Assembly (NCBI GenBank): GCA_963777755.1
Contig: CAVZSC010000026.1
Span: 372,001-436,000, forward strand
DNA: 64,000 nucleotides
Source of the DNA: DATFWC01 sp963777755
GTDB lineage: Bacteria; Pseudomonadota; Alphaproteobacteria; Rhizobiales; Xanthobacteraceae
Direction of reading: 5' to 3'
This document shows, in pieces, positions 55,849 to 64,000 of this stretch. Position 1 is the stretch's first letter. The number at the start of each line of letters is the position of its first letter. A program made the position numbers and the translations under genes. Under the pieces are notes generated by a model, which saw only the letters and a program-made list of their open reading frames with translations, was not told the origin of the DNA and did no database searches.

Positions 55849-57235
55849 TTACGCGGCATACCGCTCGCTCAGCAAGGCATAGAGCGCGCGCGCCGCCTGG
55901 CATTCGCCGCCCTCCGGCCGGGCGGATTTGGCGGCCGGCGTCCACGCATAGATGTCGAGATGCAGCCAGGCCTTGGCCTGCTCGGCAAAACGCCGCAGGA
56001 ACAGGGCCGCCGTGATGGAGCCGCCATGCGGGCTCGACGAGATGCTGTTGACGTCGGCGGTCTTCGAACTCGAGCAGCTTGTCGTAGGGCCGCCACAGCG
56101 GCAGCCGCCACAGCGGATCGTTCTCGGCCGCCGCATGGCGGGTGAGGTCGGCGGCGAGTGCCTCGTCGTCGGTATAGAACGGCGGCAGGTCGGGGCCCAG
56201 CGCGACGCGGGCGGCGCCGGTCAGCGTCGCCATGTCGACGATCAGGTCGGGGTGCTCCTCGCCCGCGAGCGCCAGCGCGTCGGCCAGGATCAGCCGCCCC
56301 TCCGCGTCGGTGTTGCCGATCTCGACGTGAACGCCCTTGCGCGAGCGGTAGATGTCGAGCGGACGGAAGGCGGTGCCCGAGATTGCGTTCTCCACCGCCG
56401 GGATCAGCACCCGCAGCCGCACCTTGAGGCGGCGGTCCATGATCATGTGGGCAAGCGCCAGCACGCAGGCGGCGCCGCCCATGTCCTTCTTCATGATCAG
56501 CATGCCGCTCGACGGCTTGATGTCGAGGCCGCCGGTGTCGAAGCACACGCCCTTGCCGACGAGCGTGATCTTGGGATCGGCCGGATTGCCCCAGGCGATG
56601 TCGATCAGGCGCGGCGCGCGTGCGGACGCGCGTCCGACCGCATGGATCAGTGGAAAGTTCTCGGCAATGAGGTCGTCGCCCACGATCGAGCGCGCGCTGC
56701 CGCCGTGGCGGGTCGCGAGCGCGCGGGCGGCTTCCTCCAGTTCGGCCGGCCCGAGATCGTTGGCGGGGGTGTTGACGAGGTCGCGGGCGAGCCACACGCC
56801 CTCCACCATGCGGGTGAGGTCGTCGCCGTCGAGATTGCCCGGAACCTCGAGCCTGATCTCCTTCTCCTCGACCTTGCGATAGCGGCCGAAGCGATAGGTC
56901 CCGAGCGCGAAGGCGAGCGCCGCCAGTCTCTGGTCATGCGCCGAATTGGCAAAGCCGTAGGTCCCCGGCGGCAGCAGCCCCGGCAGGCGGCCGGGCAGGA
57001 ATGGATCGCGCAACGGCTTGTCGCGATCCTCGAGCCCGAACAGCACGCCAGACAGGCCTGCCGCTCCCGGCAGCAGCAGGTGTCGCCCCGCCTCGGGCTC
57101 GAAGCGGGCGGCCTCGGCGAACGCCCGGGCGGCCGGATCCAGCCGGCCGCGGATATCCCCATAGGTCGCGCCGGTGACGAACCAGACCGGGATCGGTTGC
57201 GCCGCTTCACTGCGGCGGACGAAGACAGGGTGCAT
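55849..57235 (-). pseudogene. Leucyl aminopeptidase (M17), broken by one extra base
   Basis: The cytoplasmic M17 metallo-aminopeptidase has an N-terminal domain, then VGKGVCFDTGGLDIKPSSGMLIMKKDMGGAACVLALA and the signature NTDAEGRLILADALA, holding the two zinc ions. After PLWRPYDKLLE the frame breaks: removing one base from GAGTTCG (coding strand, about 56067) gives SKTADVNSISSSPHGGSITAALFLRRF, the normal family tail, ending LLSERYAA with stop at 55849. Corrected length is 461 residues. As written, the long frame runs on to 55667 as nonsense. The start ATG at 57235 gives a standard N-terminus. Conservation makes a sequencing error likely. Confidence 0.93.
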
Positions 57236-57307
57236 GGGAAAGGGCCCCGAAGGTGTGTCGTGTCCTGCTACCATGGCGGTCGAAGGCAGGAAAGGAGCGC
57301 GGCGGGG

Positions 57308-57330
57308 CGGTTAACCGGACATTAGGGTTA
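57308..57330. promoter_or_regulatory. TTAA pair ahead of tadD, possible CtrA-type site
   Basis: The palindrome GGTTAACC (57308-57315) is followed at 57327-57330 by another TTAA in GGGTTAATC. TTAACC is the half-site recognised by the cell-cycle regulator CtrA in alphaproteobacteria, which controls pilus genes in Caulobacter. The usual spacing is 7 bp and here it is 13, so the match is incomplete. It lies about 60-80 bp before the tadD ATG. Confidence 0.3.
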
Positions 57331-57387
57331 ATCGTCTATTGCTTGGGCAGTCGGGTCCCGTTTGGGCTCGGCGGAGCAAGCCTTGTC

Positions 57388-58197
57388 ATGCGTCGCCCTC
57401 CTGTCCGAACAGTGCGCCTTCTCGCCTCGGCGGCCGTCGCGGCGATCCTTGCGATCGGCGCTGCCGGCTGCGCCACCCCGGGCTCCACCGGGACGACCAG
57501 CTCGATCTCCGGCACGCGCGGCGAGCCCGACTGGCGCCGCGAGGCGGAGATCTACGGCGAGCGCTATCGCGCCAACAACCGCGATCCTGAAGCCGCTGTC
57601 CGCTATGCAGTCGCGCTGCGTGGCATTGGTCAGCGCAATCAGGCGGCCGCTGTGCTCGAGAACGCCTCGATACTTCACCCCAGCAACCGCGCCGTGCTCG
57701 GTGCCTACGGCCGTGCGCTCGCCGATATCGGCAGCTATGCGCAGGCTCTCGAGGTGCTCAACCGCGCCCACTCCCCCGACCAGCCCGACTGGCGCATCCT
57801 CTCGGTGCAGGGCGCTGCCCTGGACCAGATGGGGCGGCCCGAGGAGGCGCAGCGCTATTACGCGAGCGCGCTCCGGATCGTGCCGGAGGAACCCACCGTC
57901 CTGTCGAATCTCGGCCTGTCCTACGCGCTGTCCAAGGACCTGCCGAAGGCCGAGAGCACGCTGCGTCGGGCCGCGTCCCGGCCCGGGGCGGACCGGCGCG
58001 TGCGCCAGAATCTCGCCCTGGTGATCGGCCTCCAGGGCCGGTTCGAGGAGGCCGAAGAGATCGCCCGCTCCGACCTGCCGTCCGAGGACGCGGCAGCCAA
58101 CGTGGCCTATCTCCGCGAGATGCTCGCCCAGCCCAATAACTGGAAGAAGCTCGCCAAGCCGGGTCAGGTCGGCGGGCCGCTGGTGGGCGCTCGATAA
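57388..58197 (+). CDS. tadD: TadD-like TPR lipoprotein of the Tad pilus
   Basis: The 269-residue protein has a lipoprotein signal with lipobox IGAAGC (Cys 28), then four to five TPR-like helical hairpins (PEAAVRYAVALRGIGQRNQAAAVLENASILHPSN, YGRALADIGSYAQALEVLNRAH and so on). TadD is the pilotin-like outer-membrane-associated protein needed for Flp pilus assembly. It is oriented opposite to tadC and separated from it by 850 bp of non-coding sequence, whereas in many genomes it follows tadC in the same operon. Start ATG 57388 gives a normal lipoprotein signal. Confidence 0.85.
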   Translation: MRRPPVRTVRLLASAAVAAILAIGAAGCATPGSTGTTSSISGTRGEPDWRREAEIYGERYRANNRDPEAAVRYAVALRGIGQRNQAAAVLENASILHPSNRAVLGAYGRALADIGSYAQALEVLNRAHSPDQPDWRILSVQGAALDQMGRPEEAQRYYASALRIVPEEPTVLSNLGLSYALSKDLPKAESTLRRAASRPGADRRVRQNLALVIGLQGRFEEAEEIARSDLPSEDAAANVAYLREMLAQPNNWKKLAKPGQVGGPLVGAR

Positions 58198-59046
58198 CCG
58201 TCATTCCATCCGTGCGCTTTATAGGAGTGCCCACGACCTGTCGTTTGTAGGGGCAACCCTCATTGGCGCTAGCTTAGGCGAGACCTCGCGGTTGTCATGG
58301 CCCGCGATCATGTCCCCGGCGAAAGCGGGGAGCGGCCATCCGGTACTCCGCAGCCCTGAAGTGGTGGCAAGACCACGCCCGAGTCCCTGCGCCGGGAGGG
58401 GACGCGGCTGTGCCGGGTGAATCGAGGGATCCGGCGCGATCCCGGCATTCCTGAAAAACGGAAAAATAGTTCGCCAGCCCTCTTGACAATATTCCCAGAC
58501 TAGTTCTTTACTCCCATCCATCCCGGCTCACCGAGGGCGTCTTCCGGAAGACACACGAAGGCGGAGCGGGGAGCGGCAGCCACGACCCTGATCGGATCCG
58601 GAAGAGGTCGCAGCCGCCGCGGTGGAGCGCCGCGAGGGCGCGCGCCCCTACGTCACTGGGGCGCGGGGACACCCTCGCAAGGTGTTCCGGCGTGTCCCTT
58701 CCCGCCTCGCAAACGGGAAGGGGAGAAACACGCCACGGGTGCGGCGTTCCGCACCAGCGCCCTCGCGGCGCTCCGCTCCCTCAGGTCATCCTGAGGGCGT
58801 TATCCTGAGGTGCTCGAGCGCGCAGCGGTCGAGCCGCGAAGGACGCAAAGCCCGGCTCGAAACGGTCACGCGGCGAAGCCGCCGGCGGCAAAGCCGCCAA
58901 AGTGACCGCCGGGACGGGCGGAGCGTTGGCTGTATGACATCGTGAATCAGAGGACGTCGGTGGCGCGCGGCGGTGCCGCCGCCCCGACCCCCGACCCTCG
59001 TCATCCTGAGCCCCTACAAGCTCCGGGCTGAGCCAAGAGCTCGCCG
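58198..59046. other. 850-bp repeat-rich gap between tadD and tadC
   Basis: No coding frame is convincing here; the 107-residue frame at 58622 is Arg/Ser-rich and built from repeat-like DNA. Visible components: GCGAAAGCGGGGAGC-type sequence near 58320; TTGACA (58483-58488) with TAGTTC/CTTTAC downstream as a possible promoter; GC-rich blocks with short inverted repeats (GGGCGCGCGCCCC near 58636; GAGGGCG and CGCCCTCG) and copies of TCCTGAGG (58786-58812), the widespread 'CATCCTGAGG' intergenic repeat type. It looks like a remnant landing zone of several multi-copy elements. Confidence 0.45.
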
Positions 59047-60018
59047 CTACTTGATCTCCATCACTCGGATGGCGGCGGGGCCCAGGATCACGATGAACAG
59101 CACCGGCAGGAAGAACAGGATCATCGGCACGGTGAGCTTGGGCGGCAGCGCCGCCGCCTTCTTCTCCGCTTCGGACATGCGCATGTCGCGGTTTTCTTGC
59201 GCCATCACGCGCAGGGTCTGCCCGAGCGGCGTGCCGTAGCGCTCTGACTGCTGCAGCGCCATGCACACCGATTTGACGCCATCGAGATTGGTGCGCTGCG
59301 CGAGGTTCTCGTAGGCCATCTTGCGGTCCTGCAGGTAGGACAGCTCGGCGGTCGTCAGGGTGAGTTCCTCGGCCAGCGCGATCGACTGCGAGCCGATTTC
59401 CTGGCTCACCCGGCGAAAGGCGGCTTCGACCGACATTCCCGATTCGACGCAGATCAGCAGCAGGTCGAGCGCGTCCGGAAAGGCGCGCTTGATCGAGAGC
59501 TGGCGCCGCTGGATCGTGTTCTTGAGGAACAGCTTCGGGGCCTGCATCCCGCCATAGGCGGCCGCCAGGCACATCAGGACCTTAATCGTCCCGGGCTGCT
59601 CCGCGTCGAGGACGAAGGCGTAGAACAGCGTCAACACGAGCGCGACGAGCGGCGTCACTAGGCGGAAGAACAGGAACGCCACATAGGGGCCCTGGCCGCG
59701 ATGACCCGCCTGGATCAGCATGGTGCGGGCTTCCTCCTGGCCGACCCACTTGTTGAGGTTGAACTGGTCGACCACGGTCTTCATGTACTGCTTGGGCGAC
59801 GTGCGCAACGTGACCTTGTCGCCGCGCGCCAGTCGCTCGCGCTCGCGTTGCCTGATCTTGTCGCGCTCGATCGCCACCGATTTCATGCGCTTCTGCAGGT
59901 TGTCGGCGGTGAGCAGCGGCATGGCGAGCGTGAGCACGGTCGCCATGGCGGCGACTGCCGCAAACAGCATGGAGAGGAACTTGGTGTCGTGGATCTTGTC
60001 GATCAGGAGGTCGATCAT
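59047..60018 (-). CDS. tadC: Tad pilus inner-membrane protein TadC
   Basis: The 323-residue GspF-type protein has membrane helices near residues 15-35, 110-150 and 295-315. The F domain shows RRQLSIKRAFPDALDLLLICVESGMSVEAAFRRVSQEI, LAEELTLTTAELSYLQDR and LQQSERYGTPLGQTLRVMAQENRDMRMSEAEKKAA. With TadB it forms the platform driven by the CpaF ATPase. It is the last gene of the minus-strand Tad run, starting 8 bp after tadB. Confidence 0.93.
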   Translation of the reverse strand: MIDLLIDKIHDTKFLSMLFAAVAAMATVLTLAMPLLTADNLQKRMKSVAIERDKIRQRERERLARGDKVTLRTSPKQYMKTVVDQFNLNKWVGQEEARTMLIQAGHRGQGPYVAFLFFRLVTPLVALVLTLFYAFVLDAEQPGTIKVLMCLAAAYGGMQAPKLFLKNTIQRRQLSIKRAFPDALDLLLICVESGMSVEAAFRRVSQEIGSQSIALAEELTLTTAELSYLQDRKMAYENLAQRTNLDGVKSVCMALQQSERYGTPLGQTLRVMAQENRDMRMSEAEKKAAALPPKLTVPMILFFLPVLFIVILGPAAIRVMEIK

Positions 60019-60026
60019 GGGCGCGC

Positions 60027-61013
60027 TCAAAAGTCGAAATTGATCATTTTGCGCATGACCAGAACGCCCATGAGCATCCAGACCCCGCAGGCGACCATCA
60101 TCATGCGACCCATCGGATGGGTCCACAGCAGCGAGATGTAGTCCGGGCTGGTCAGGTAGACGAGGATCATCACCACCAACGGCAACGCTCCGATGATGAA
60201 CGCGGAGGCTTTCGCCTCCATCGACATGGCCTGGATCTTGGCCTTCATCTTCTTGCGGTCGCGCAACACGCGCGACAGATTGCCGAGGGCCTCCGACAGG
60301 TTTCCGCCGGCCTTTTGCTGGATGCCGATCACGATGCCGAAGAAATTGGCTTCCGGCAGCGGCATGCGCTCGTACAGCTTGTTGCAGGCGTCGCCGATCG
60401 GCATGCCGATCGTCTGGGTCTCGATGATCGCCCGGAACTCGCTCTTGACCGGCTCGGGAGCGTCATTGCTCACGATCTTGAGGCATTCGAGCAGCGGCAG
60501 GCCGGCCTTGATGCCGCGCACGATGACGTCGACGGCATCCGGAAACGCCTCGAGGAATTTCCCTTCCCGCCGCTTCTTCAGGTAGCCGAGAAGCCACTGC
60601 GGCACGCCGCCGGCGGCGGCGAACCCGGCCGCGAGCGCGGGGATGAGCCCGGCGTCGACCATGAAGAGGGCCGCGAACGCGATCAGGCCGAGCGCCGCGC
60701 TGATCAGGATGAATTGCTGCTTCGACAGGCTCAGGCCCGCCTGGTTGATGCGCATGGGCAGTGGCGGGCGCTTGGCCCTGGCTTGCCGCATCTCGAGCTC
60801 TTTCAGGCTCTCCTCGACCTGCTCGCGCCGCGTGCGCTGGGCGCCGCGTTGCGCCACCGTGCGCGAGGCGGGCTCGGCGCGGGCGACGCTCGCCATGCGT
60901 TTTTCCGCCTTCGCTTCGCCCGACAGGATCGGATAGAGGAACACCCACGCGACGCCCCCCGCCGCCACGGTGGCGAGGAAGAACAGGGCGAGCGTCTGCT
61001 GGTCGATCGGCAT
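60027..61013 (-). CDS. tadB: Tad pilus inner-membrane protein TadB
   Basis: The 328-residue GspF-type protein has the first helix at residues 8-30, a charged linker (GAQRTRREQVEESLKELEMRQARAKRPP), two central helices and F-domain motifs EAFPDAVDVIVRGIKAGLPLLECLKIVSNDA, ANFFGIVIGIQQKAGGNLSEALGNLSRVLRDRKKMK. It pairs with TadC in the inner-membrane platform of the Flp pilus machine. It follows cpaF after 9 bp. Confidence 0.95.
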   Translation of the reverse strand: MPIDQQTLALFFLATVAAGGVAWVFLYPILSGEAKAEKRMASVARAEPASRTVAQRGAQRTRREQVEESLKELEMRQARAKRPPLPMRINQAGLSLSKQQFILISAALGLIAFAALFMVDAGLIPALAAGFAAAGGVPQWLLGYLKKRREGKFLEAFPDAVDVIVRGIKAGLPLLECLKIVSNDAPEPVKSEFRAIIETQTIGMPIGDACNKLYERMPLPEANFFGIVIGIQQKAGGNLSEALGNLSRVLRDRKKMKAKIQAMSMEAKASAFIIGALPLVVMILVYLTSPDYISLLWTHPMGRMMMVACGVWMLMGVLVMRKMINFDF

Positions 61014-61022
61014 GGCGGCGGC

Positions 61023-62546
61023 TCAGCGTATCGGCTCGTTGGCCACTTCGGCCGCGTCCAGCGCGGCGGCGAGCCGCTGCTCTTCGCCATAGTACCGGGC
61101 CCGGTCCCAGAAGCGCGGGCGTCCGATCCCGGTCGAGCGATGACGCCCGATCAGCCGTCCGTGCGCGTCCTCGCCCAGCAACTCGTAGACGAAGATGTCC
61201 TGGGTGATGATGACGTCGCCTTCCATCCCCATCACTTCGGTGATGTGGGTGATGCGCCGCGAGCCGTCGCGCAGGCGCGCGGCCTGAACGATCACGTCCA
61301 CCGACGCGCAGATCATCTCGCGGATGGTCTTCGACGGGAGCGTGTAGCCGCCCATGGTGATCATCAATTCCAGGCGCGACAGGGCTTCGCGCGGGTTGTT
61401 GGCGTGCAGCGTCCCCATCGAGCCGTCGTGGCCGGTGTTCATCGCCTGCAGCAGGTCGAATGCCTCGGGTCCGCGTACCTCGCCGACGATGATGCGCTCG
61501 GGCCGCATGCGCAGGCAGTTGCGCACCAGGTCGCGCATCGAGACCTGGCCTTCGCCTTCGAGGTTGGGCGGCCGCGTTTCCAGGCGCACGACGTGCGGCT
61601 GCTGCAGCTGCAGTTCGGCCGCGTCCTCGCAGGTGATCACGCGTTCGTCGATGTCGATGTAGCGGGTCAGGCAGTTGAGCAGCGTGGTCTTGCCGGAGCC
61701 GGTGCCGCCGGAAATGAGCGTGTTGGCGCGGCAGCGGCCGATCACCTTGAGCACCTCGGCGCCCTCCGGCGTGATCGAGCCGAATTTCACCAGCTGCTCC
61801 AGGGTGAGCTTGTCGCGCTTGAATTTGCGGATGGTCAGCGCCGGGCCGTCGATCGAGAGCGGCGGCACGATCGCATTGACGCGCGAGCCGTCGGGCAGGC
61901 GCGCGTCGCAGATCGGCGAGGATTCGTCGACGCGCCGCCCGATCTGGCTGACGATGCGCTGGCAGATGTTGAGGAGCTGCTGGTTGTCGCGGAAGCGGAT
62001 GCCGGTCTTCTGGATCTTGCCGGCGACTTCGATGAACACCGTGCTGGCGCCGTTCACCATGATGTCGGCGATGTCGTCGCGCGCGAGCAGCGGCTCGAGC
62101 GGGCCGTAGCCGAGCACGTCGTTGCAGATGTCGTCGAGCAGCTCCTCCTGCTCGGAGATCGACATCACGATGTTCTTGATCGCGATGATCTCGTTGACGA
62201 TGTCGCGGATTTCCTCGCGTGCCGAATCGGAGTCGAGCCGCGCAAGCTGCGACAGGTCGATCGCCTCGATGAGGGCGCCGAAGATCGTGCCCTTCACTTC
62301 GTAATAGGTGTCGGATCGGCGCGATTCCGCGACCACCGGGGCCGTCAGCGGGCCGGAGGGCATCGTGTTGCGCTGCGCCGGAGCGACCGACGGCGAGGCG
62401 ATCGGCGCGCTCAGCACGGGGGCTGCTGCGCGCCCCGGGTCGCCGGCGGAATCGGACGCCGGGGGCATGGCCGCTGGCAGCGTGGCCGGCGTGATCGGCG
62501 CCGGTCGCGCGGAGTTTGAGCCGATGGTGGAGCGCTTGCCAAACAC
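61023..62546 (-). CDS. cpaF: Tad/Flp pilus assembly ATPase CpaF (TadA)
   Basis: The 507-residue secretion ATPase has a Pro/Ala-rich N-terminus (1-70), then the conserved core: EVKGTIFGALIEAIDLSQLA, the N-terminal domain with LARDDIADIMVNGASTVFIE, Walker A ISGGTGSGKTTLLN (near residue 285), Asp box CEDAAELQL, Walker B RPERIIVGEVRGPEAFDLLQAMNTGHDGSMGTLHAN with the His box. It powers pilin polymerisation at the inner membrane. It starts at a GTG (62546), 22 bp after cpaE. Length is usual for the family. Confidence 0.96.
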   Translation of the reverse strand: MFGKRSTIGSNSARPAPITPATLPAAMPPASDSAGDPGRAAAPVLSAPIASPSVAPAQRNTMPSGPLTAPVVAESRRSDTYYEVKGTIFGALIEAIDLSQLARLDSDSAREEIRDIVNEIIAIKNIVMSISEQEELLDDICNDVLGYGPLEPLLARDDIADIMVNGASTVFIEVAGKIQKTGIRFRDNQQLLNICQRIVSQIGRRVDESSPICDARLPDGSRVNAIVPPLSIDGPALTIRKFKRDKLTLEQLVKFGSITPEGAEVLKVIGRCRANTLISGGTGSGKTTLLNCLTRYIDIDERVITCEDAAELQLQQPHVVRLETRPPNLEGEGQVSMRDLVRNCLRMRPERIIVGEVRGPEAFDLLQAMNTGHDGSMGTLHANNPREALSRLELMITMGGYTLPSKTIREMICASVDVIVQAARLRDGSRRITHITEVMGMEGDVIITQDIFVYELLGEDAHGRLIGRHRSTGIGRPRFWDRARYYGEEQRLAAALDAAEVANEPIR

Positions 62547-62568
62547 GGGAGCTTGTCTCCGCCGGCGG

Positions 62569-63843
62569 TTACGCCCGGCGCTTGAGTTTCTCGAGGATCG
62601 GAGCCAGGAGCTTCGACCGCGTCCGCTTGATTTCGGCGCGGCCAGTCAACGCCTGGGCCAGCTGTCGGAACGTTTCGGCGGCGCGGTGGCTCGCCGCCAT
62701 CTCGGCGATCATCTGGCCGTTGTTCGCGGCGGTGCCGAACAATTGCGGCTCGAACGGGATGATCGCCATGGGCTCCGCGTCCAGCGCCTTGGTGAAGTCC
62801 GCCGACTTGAGCTCGGGCCGCTTCGGCACGCCGACCTGGTTGAGGCAGTAGTGCGGCGGTTGGTCGTTCGGCCGCGAGGTGCGCAGGAGGTCGAACAGGT
62901 TCTTGGTATTCCGCAGGTTGGCGAGGTCGGGCGCCGCGACGATCAGGATATCGTCCGCGCCGATCAGGACGCGCTTCGCCCAGCTGGTCCACAGGTGGGG
63001 CACGTCGAGCACGATGCAGGGCACCGCGGTGCGCAGGACGTCGAGGATCGGGTCGAAGGCGTCCATGCCGAAATCGTACACGCGGTCGAGCGTCGCCGGC
63101 GCGGCCAGCAGGCTGAGGTGATCCGTGCATTTCGACAGCAGCCGGTCGACGAAGCCGGTGTCGATGCGCTCCGGCGAGAACACCGCGTCGGCGATTCCCT
63201 GCGGCGGATCCTGGTTGTAGTCGAGGCCGGCGGTGCCGAACGGCAGATCGAGGTCGGCCACCACCGAATCGAGCTGCAGGTCGCGCGCGATCGACCAGGC
63301 GACGTTATGCGCAACGGTCGAAGACCCGACCCCGCCGCGCGCCCCGACGATCGCGACGGTACGGCCGACCGGCCGCGCGTCGGGCGCTGAAAACAGGCTC
63401 GACACCGAGCGCACCACGTCGAGCACCGTGATCGGCGCCATCAGGTAGTCGCTCACGCCGCGGCGCACGAGCTCGCGATAGAGCACGATGTCGTTGAACT
63501 TGCCGATCACCAGCACGCGCGTGCCGGCGTCGCACACTTCAGCCAGCGTATCGAGCCCGCCGATCAGATCGTCGCCGCGCCCTTCCGATTCGATGACCAC
63601 GACGTTGGGGGTGGGCGACGTCCGGTAGGCCTCGACGGCCGCGACGATGCCGCCGGTCTGGATCTTGAGATGAGCCTTGCCCATGCGCCGATCCTCGCCG
63701 GCCGCCTGCATTGTGGCGGTCGTCTCAGGCGTCTCGCAGAACGCCTGGATCGAGATGCGGGGGACCGGCGCGATATGCTGCTCGCGCGTCGGGTCGGCCG
63801 GCGCAGCCTCGGCCTGGGCTTGGGACAGGTTGAACTTGATCAT
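62569..63843 (-). CDS. cpaE: CpaE-like pilus localisation ATPase
   Basis: The 424-residue protein has an N-terminal receiver-like pseudo domain (about 60-150, VVVIESEGRGDDLIGGLDTLAEVCDAGTRVLVIGKFND) without a canonical phospho-Asp pocket, and a ParA/MinD-like domain whose Walker A is VGARGGVGSSTVAHN, lacking the catalytic Lys as usual for CpaE. VVADLDLPFGTAGLDYNQDPPQGI follows. In Caulobacter CpaE places the pilus machinery at a pole. Its ATG overlaps the cpaD stop (ATGA). Confidence 0.94.
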   Translation of the reverse strand: MIKFNLSQAQAEAAPADPTREQHIAPVPRISIQAFCETPETTATMQAAGEDRRMGKAHLKIQTGGIVAAVEAYRTSPTPNVVVIESEGRGDDLIGGLDTLAEVCDAGTRVLVIGKFNDIVLYRELVRRGVSDYLMAPITVLDVVRSVSSLFSAPDARPVGRTVAIVGARGGVGSSTVAHNVAWSIARDLQLDSVVADLDLPFGTAGLDYNQDPPQGIADAVFSPERIDTGFVDRLLSKCTDHLSLLAAPATLDRVYDFGMDAFDPILDVLRTAVPCIVLDVPHLWTSWAKRVLIGADDILIVAAPDLANLRNTKNLFDLLRTSRPNDQPPHYCLNQVGVPKRPELKSADFTKALDAEPMAIIPFEPQLFGTAANNGQMIAEMAASHRAAETFRQLAQALTGRAEIKRTRSKLLAPILEKLKRRA

Positions 63844-64000
63844 TTGCCAACGTCGCTGATCTTGCCTTTGTCTTTTTCCTCGTACCGGGTATTGGTCGGC
63901 TCGCCCTTCCGGTATTTTTCCAGCACGGTCGAGCGTCGGCCGGCGTAGGAAGGCGTGTCGCCGCGCGGCTGGACTAGATCCGCCGGGTTTTCCACCATGG
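63840..64000 (-). CDS. cpaD: CpaD-like pilus lipoprotein, C-terminal end (cut by window edge)
   Basis: About 53 residues are visible to the stop at 63840-63842, with NPADLVQPRGDTPSYAGRR, then RKGEPTNTRYEEKDKGKISDVGK. NPxDLxxPR...xRR is the typical CpaD C-terminal motif, and the Lys-rich end and 4-bp overlap with cpaE fit. CpaD is a secretin-associated outer-membrane lipoprotein of the Tad system. The start is outside the window. Confidence 0.82.
   Translation of the reverse strand, partial: MVENPADLVQPRGDTPSYAGRRSTVLEKYRKGEPTNTRYEEKDKGKISDVGK

Noticed and set aside
58622..58945. 107-residue frame in the tadD-tadC gap
   Set aside because: Arg/Ser-rich and made of repeat-type DNA; no start context or family.
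60117..62519. 800-residue open frame opposite tadB and cpaF
   Set aside because: It is a shadow of two well-identified pilus genes, with repetitive Asp/His/Arg composition.

Overview
The window is a GC-rich alphaproteobacterial chromosome segment, most likely Hyphomicrobiales (Bradyrhizobium/Rhodopseudomonas/Xanthobacteraceae-like). The indications are the gene blocks hrcA, grpE, rph-rdgB-hemW and lpoA/rsmI-yraN-gshB; a PmtA-type phospholipid N-methyltransferase; a CycM-like membrane cytochrome c; a DUF3551-type secreted protein; Bug-type binding proteins; sigma32-like promoters of the alphaproteobacterial form; and many short intergenic palindromes. It is mostly housekeeping sequence. I see no tRNA, rRNA, CRISPR array, prophage or intact insertion sequence.

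Layout. 0-2 kb: edge of an MFS transporter divergent from a LysR-type gene that keeps only its DNA-binding domain, with an elaborate palindromic site between them; then a DUF3551 protein, an EamA/ArnE-like small transporter and a SAM methyltransferase. 2-6 kb: pmtA, dnaJ, dnaK (terminator and probable sigma32 promoter visible). 6-12.7 kb: a surface-glycan block of three membrane or polyprenol glycosyltransferases facing gtrA and a UDP-galactopyranose-mutase-like flavoprotein. 12.9-17.3 kb: an ECF sigma factor without a neighbouring anti-sigma, alkB, a secreted protein of unknown function, grpE and hrcA. 17.4-19.5 kb: a Bug-type binding protein and a LigB-like extradiol dioxygenase. 19.6-26.1 kb: rph, rdgB, hemW, lpoA-like, rsmI, yraN, gshB. 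26.1-29.2 kb: a tandem pair of ParA-like ATPases of unknown role and a secreted amidase-like protein. 29.4-32.4 kb: a catabolic set (LigJ-like hydratase, HpaI-type aldolase, Pht5-like binding/decarboxylase-fold protein). 32.5-46.4 kb: antiporter, polA, acyltransferase, hrpB, purine nucleoside phosphorylase, aspartic protease, phosphomannomutase, pheA, kdsB, cycM. 46.5-54.6 kb: a Yej-type peptide ABC transporter with two binding proteins. 54.6-57.2 kb: NlpC/P60 protein, MarR regulator, leucyl aminopeptidase. 57.4-64 kb: Tad (Flp) pilus genes tadD, tadC, tadB, cpaF, cpaE and part of cpaD.

The most striking cross-window observation is that three conserved genes (dnaJ, gshB, pepA) each carry a single extra base that breaks the frame. 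In all three, removing one base both restores the family sequence and recreates a GANTC site, the CcrM methylation motif of alphaproteobacteria. This looks more like a systematic read error at methylated sites than biology, but it can be tested. Other points of interest are loss of the proofreading residues in PolA, an in-frame minisatellite in KdsB, a matched pair of large palindromes between the two Yej binding proteins, the operator-like palindromes beside the truncated LysR gene, and a split set of genes suggesting 4,5-cleavage aromatic catabolism.
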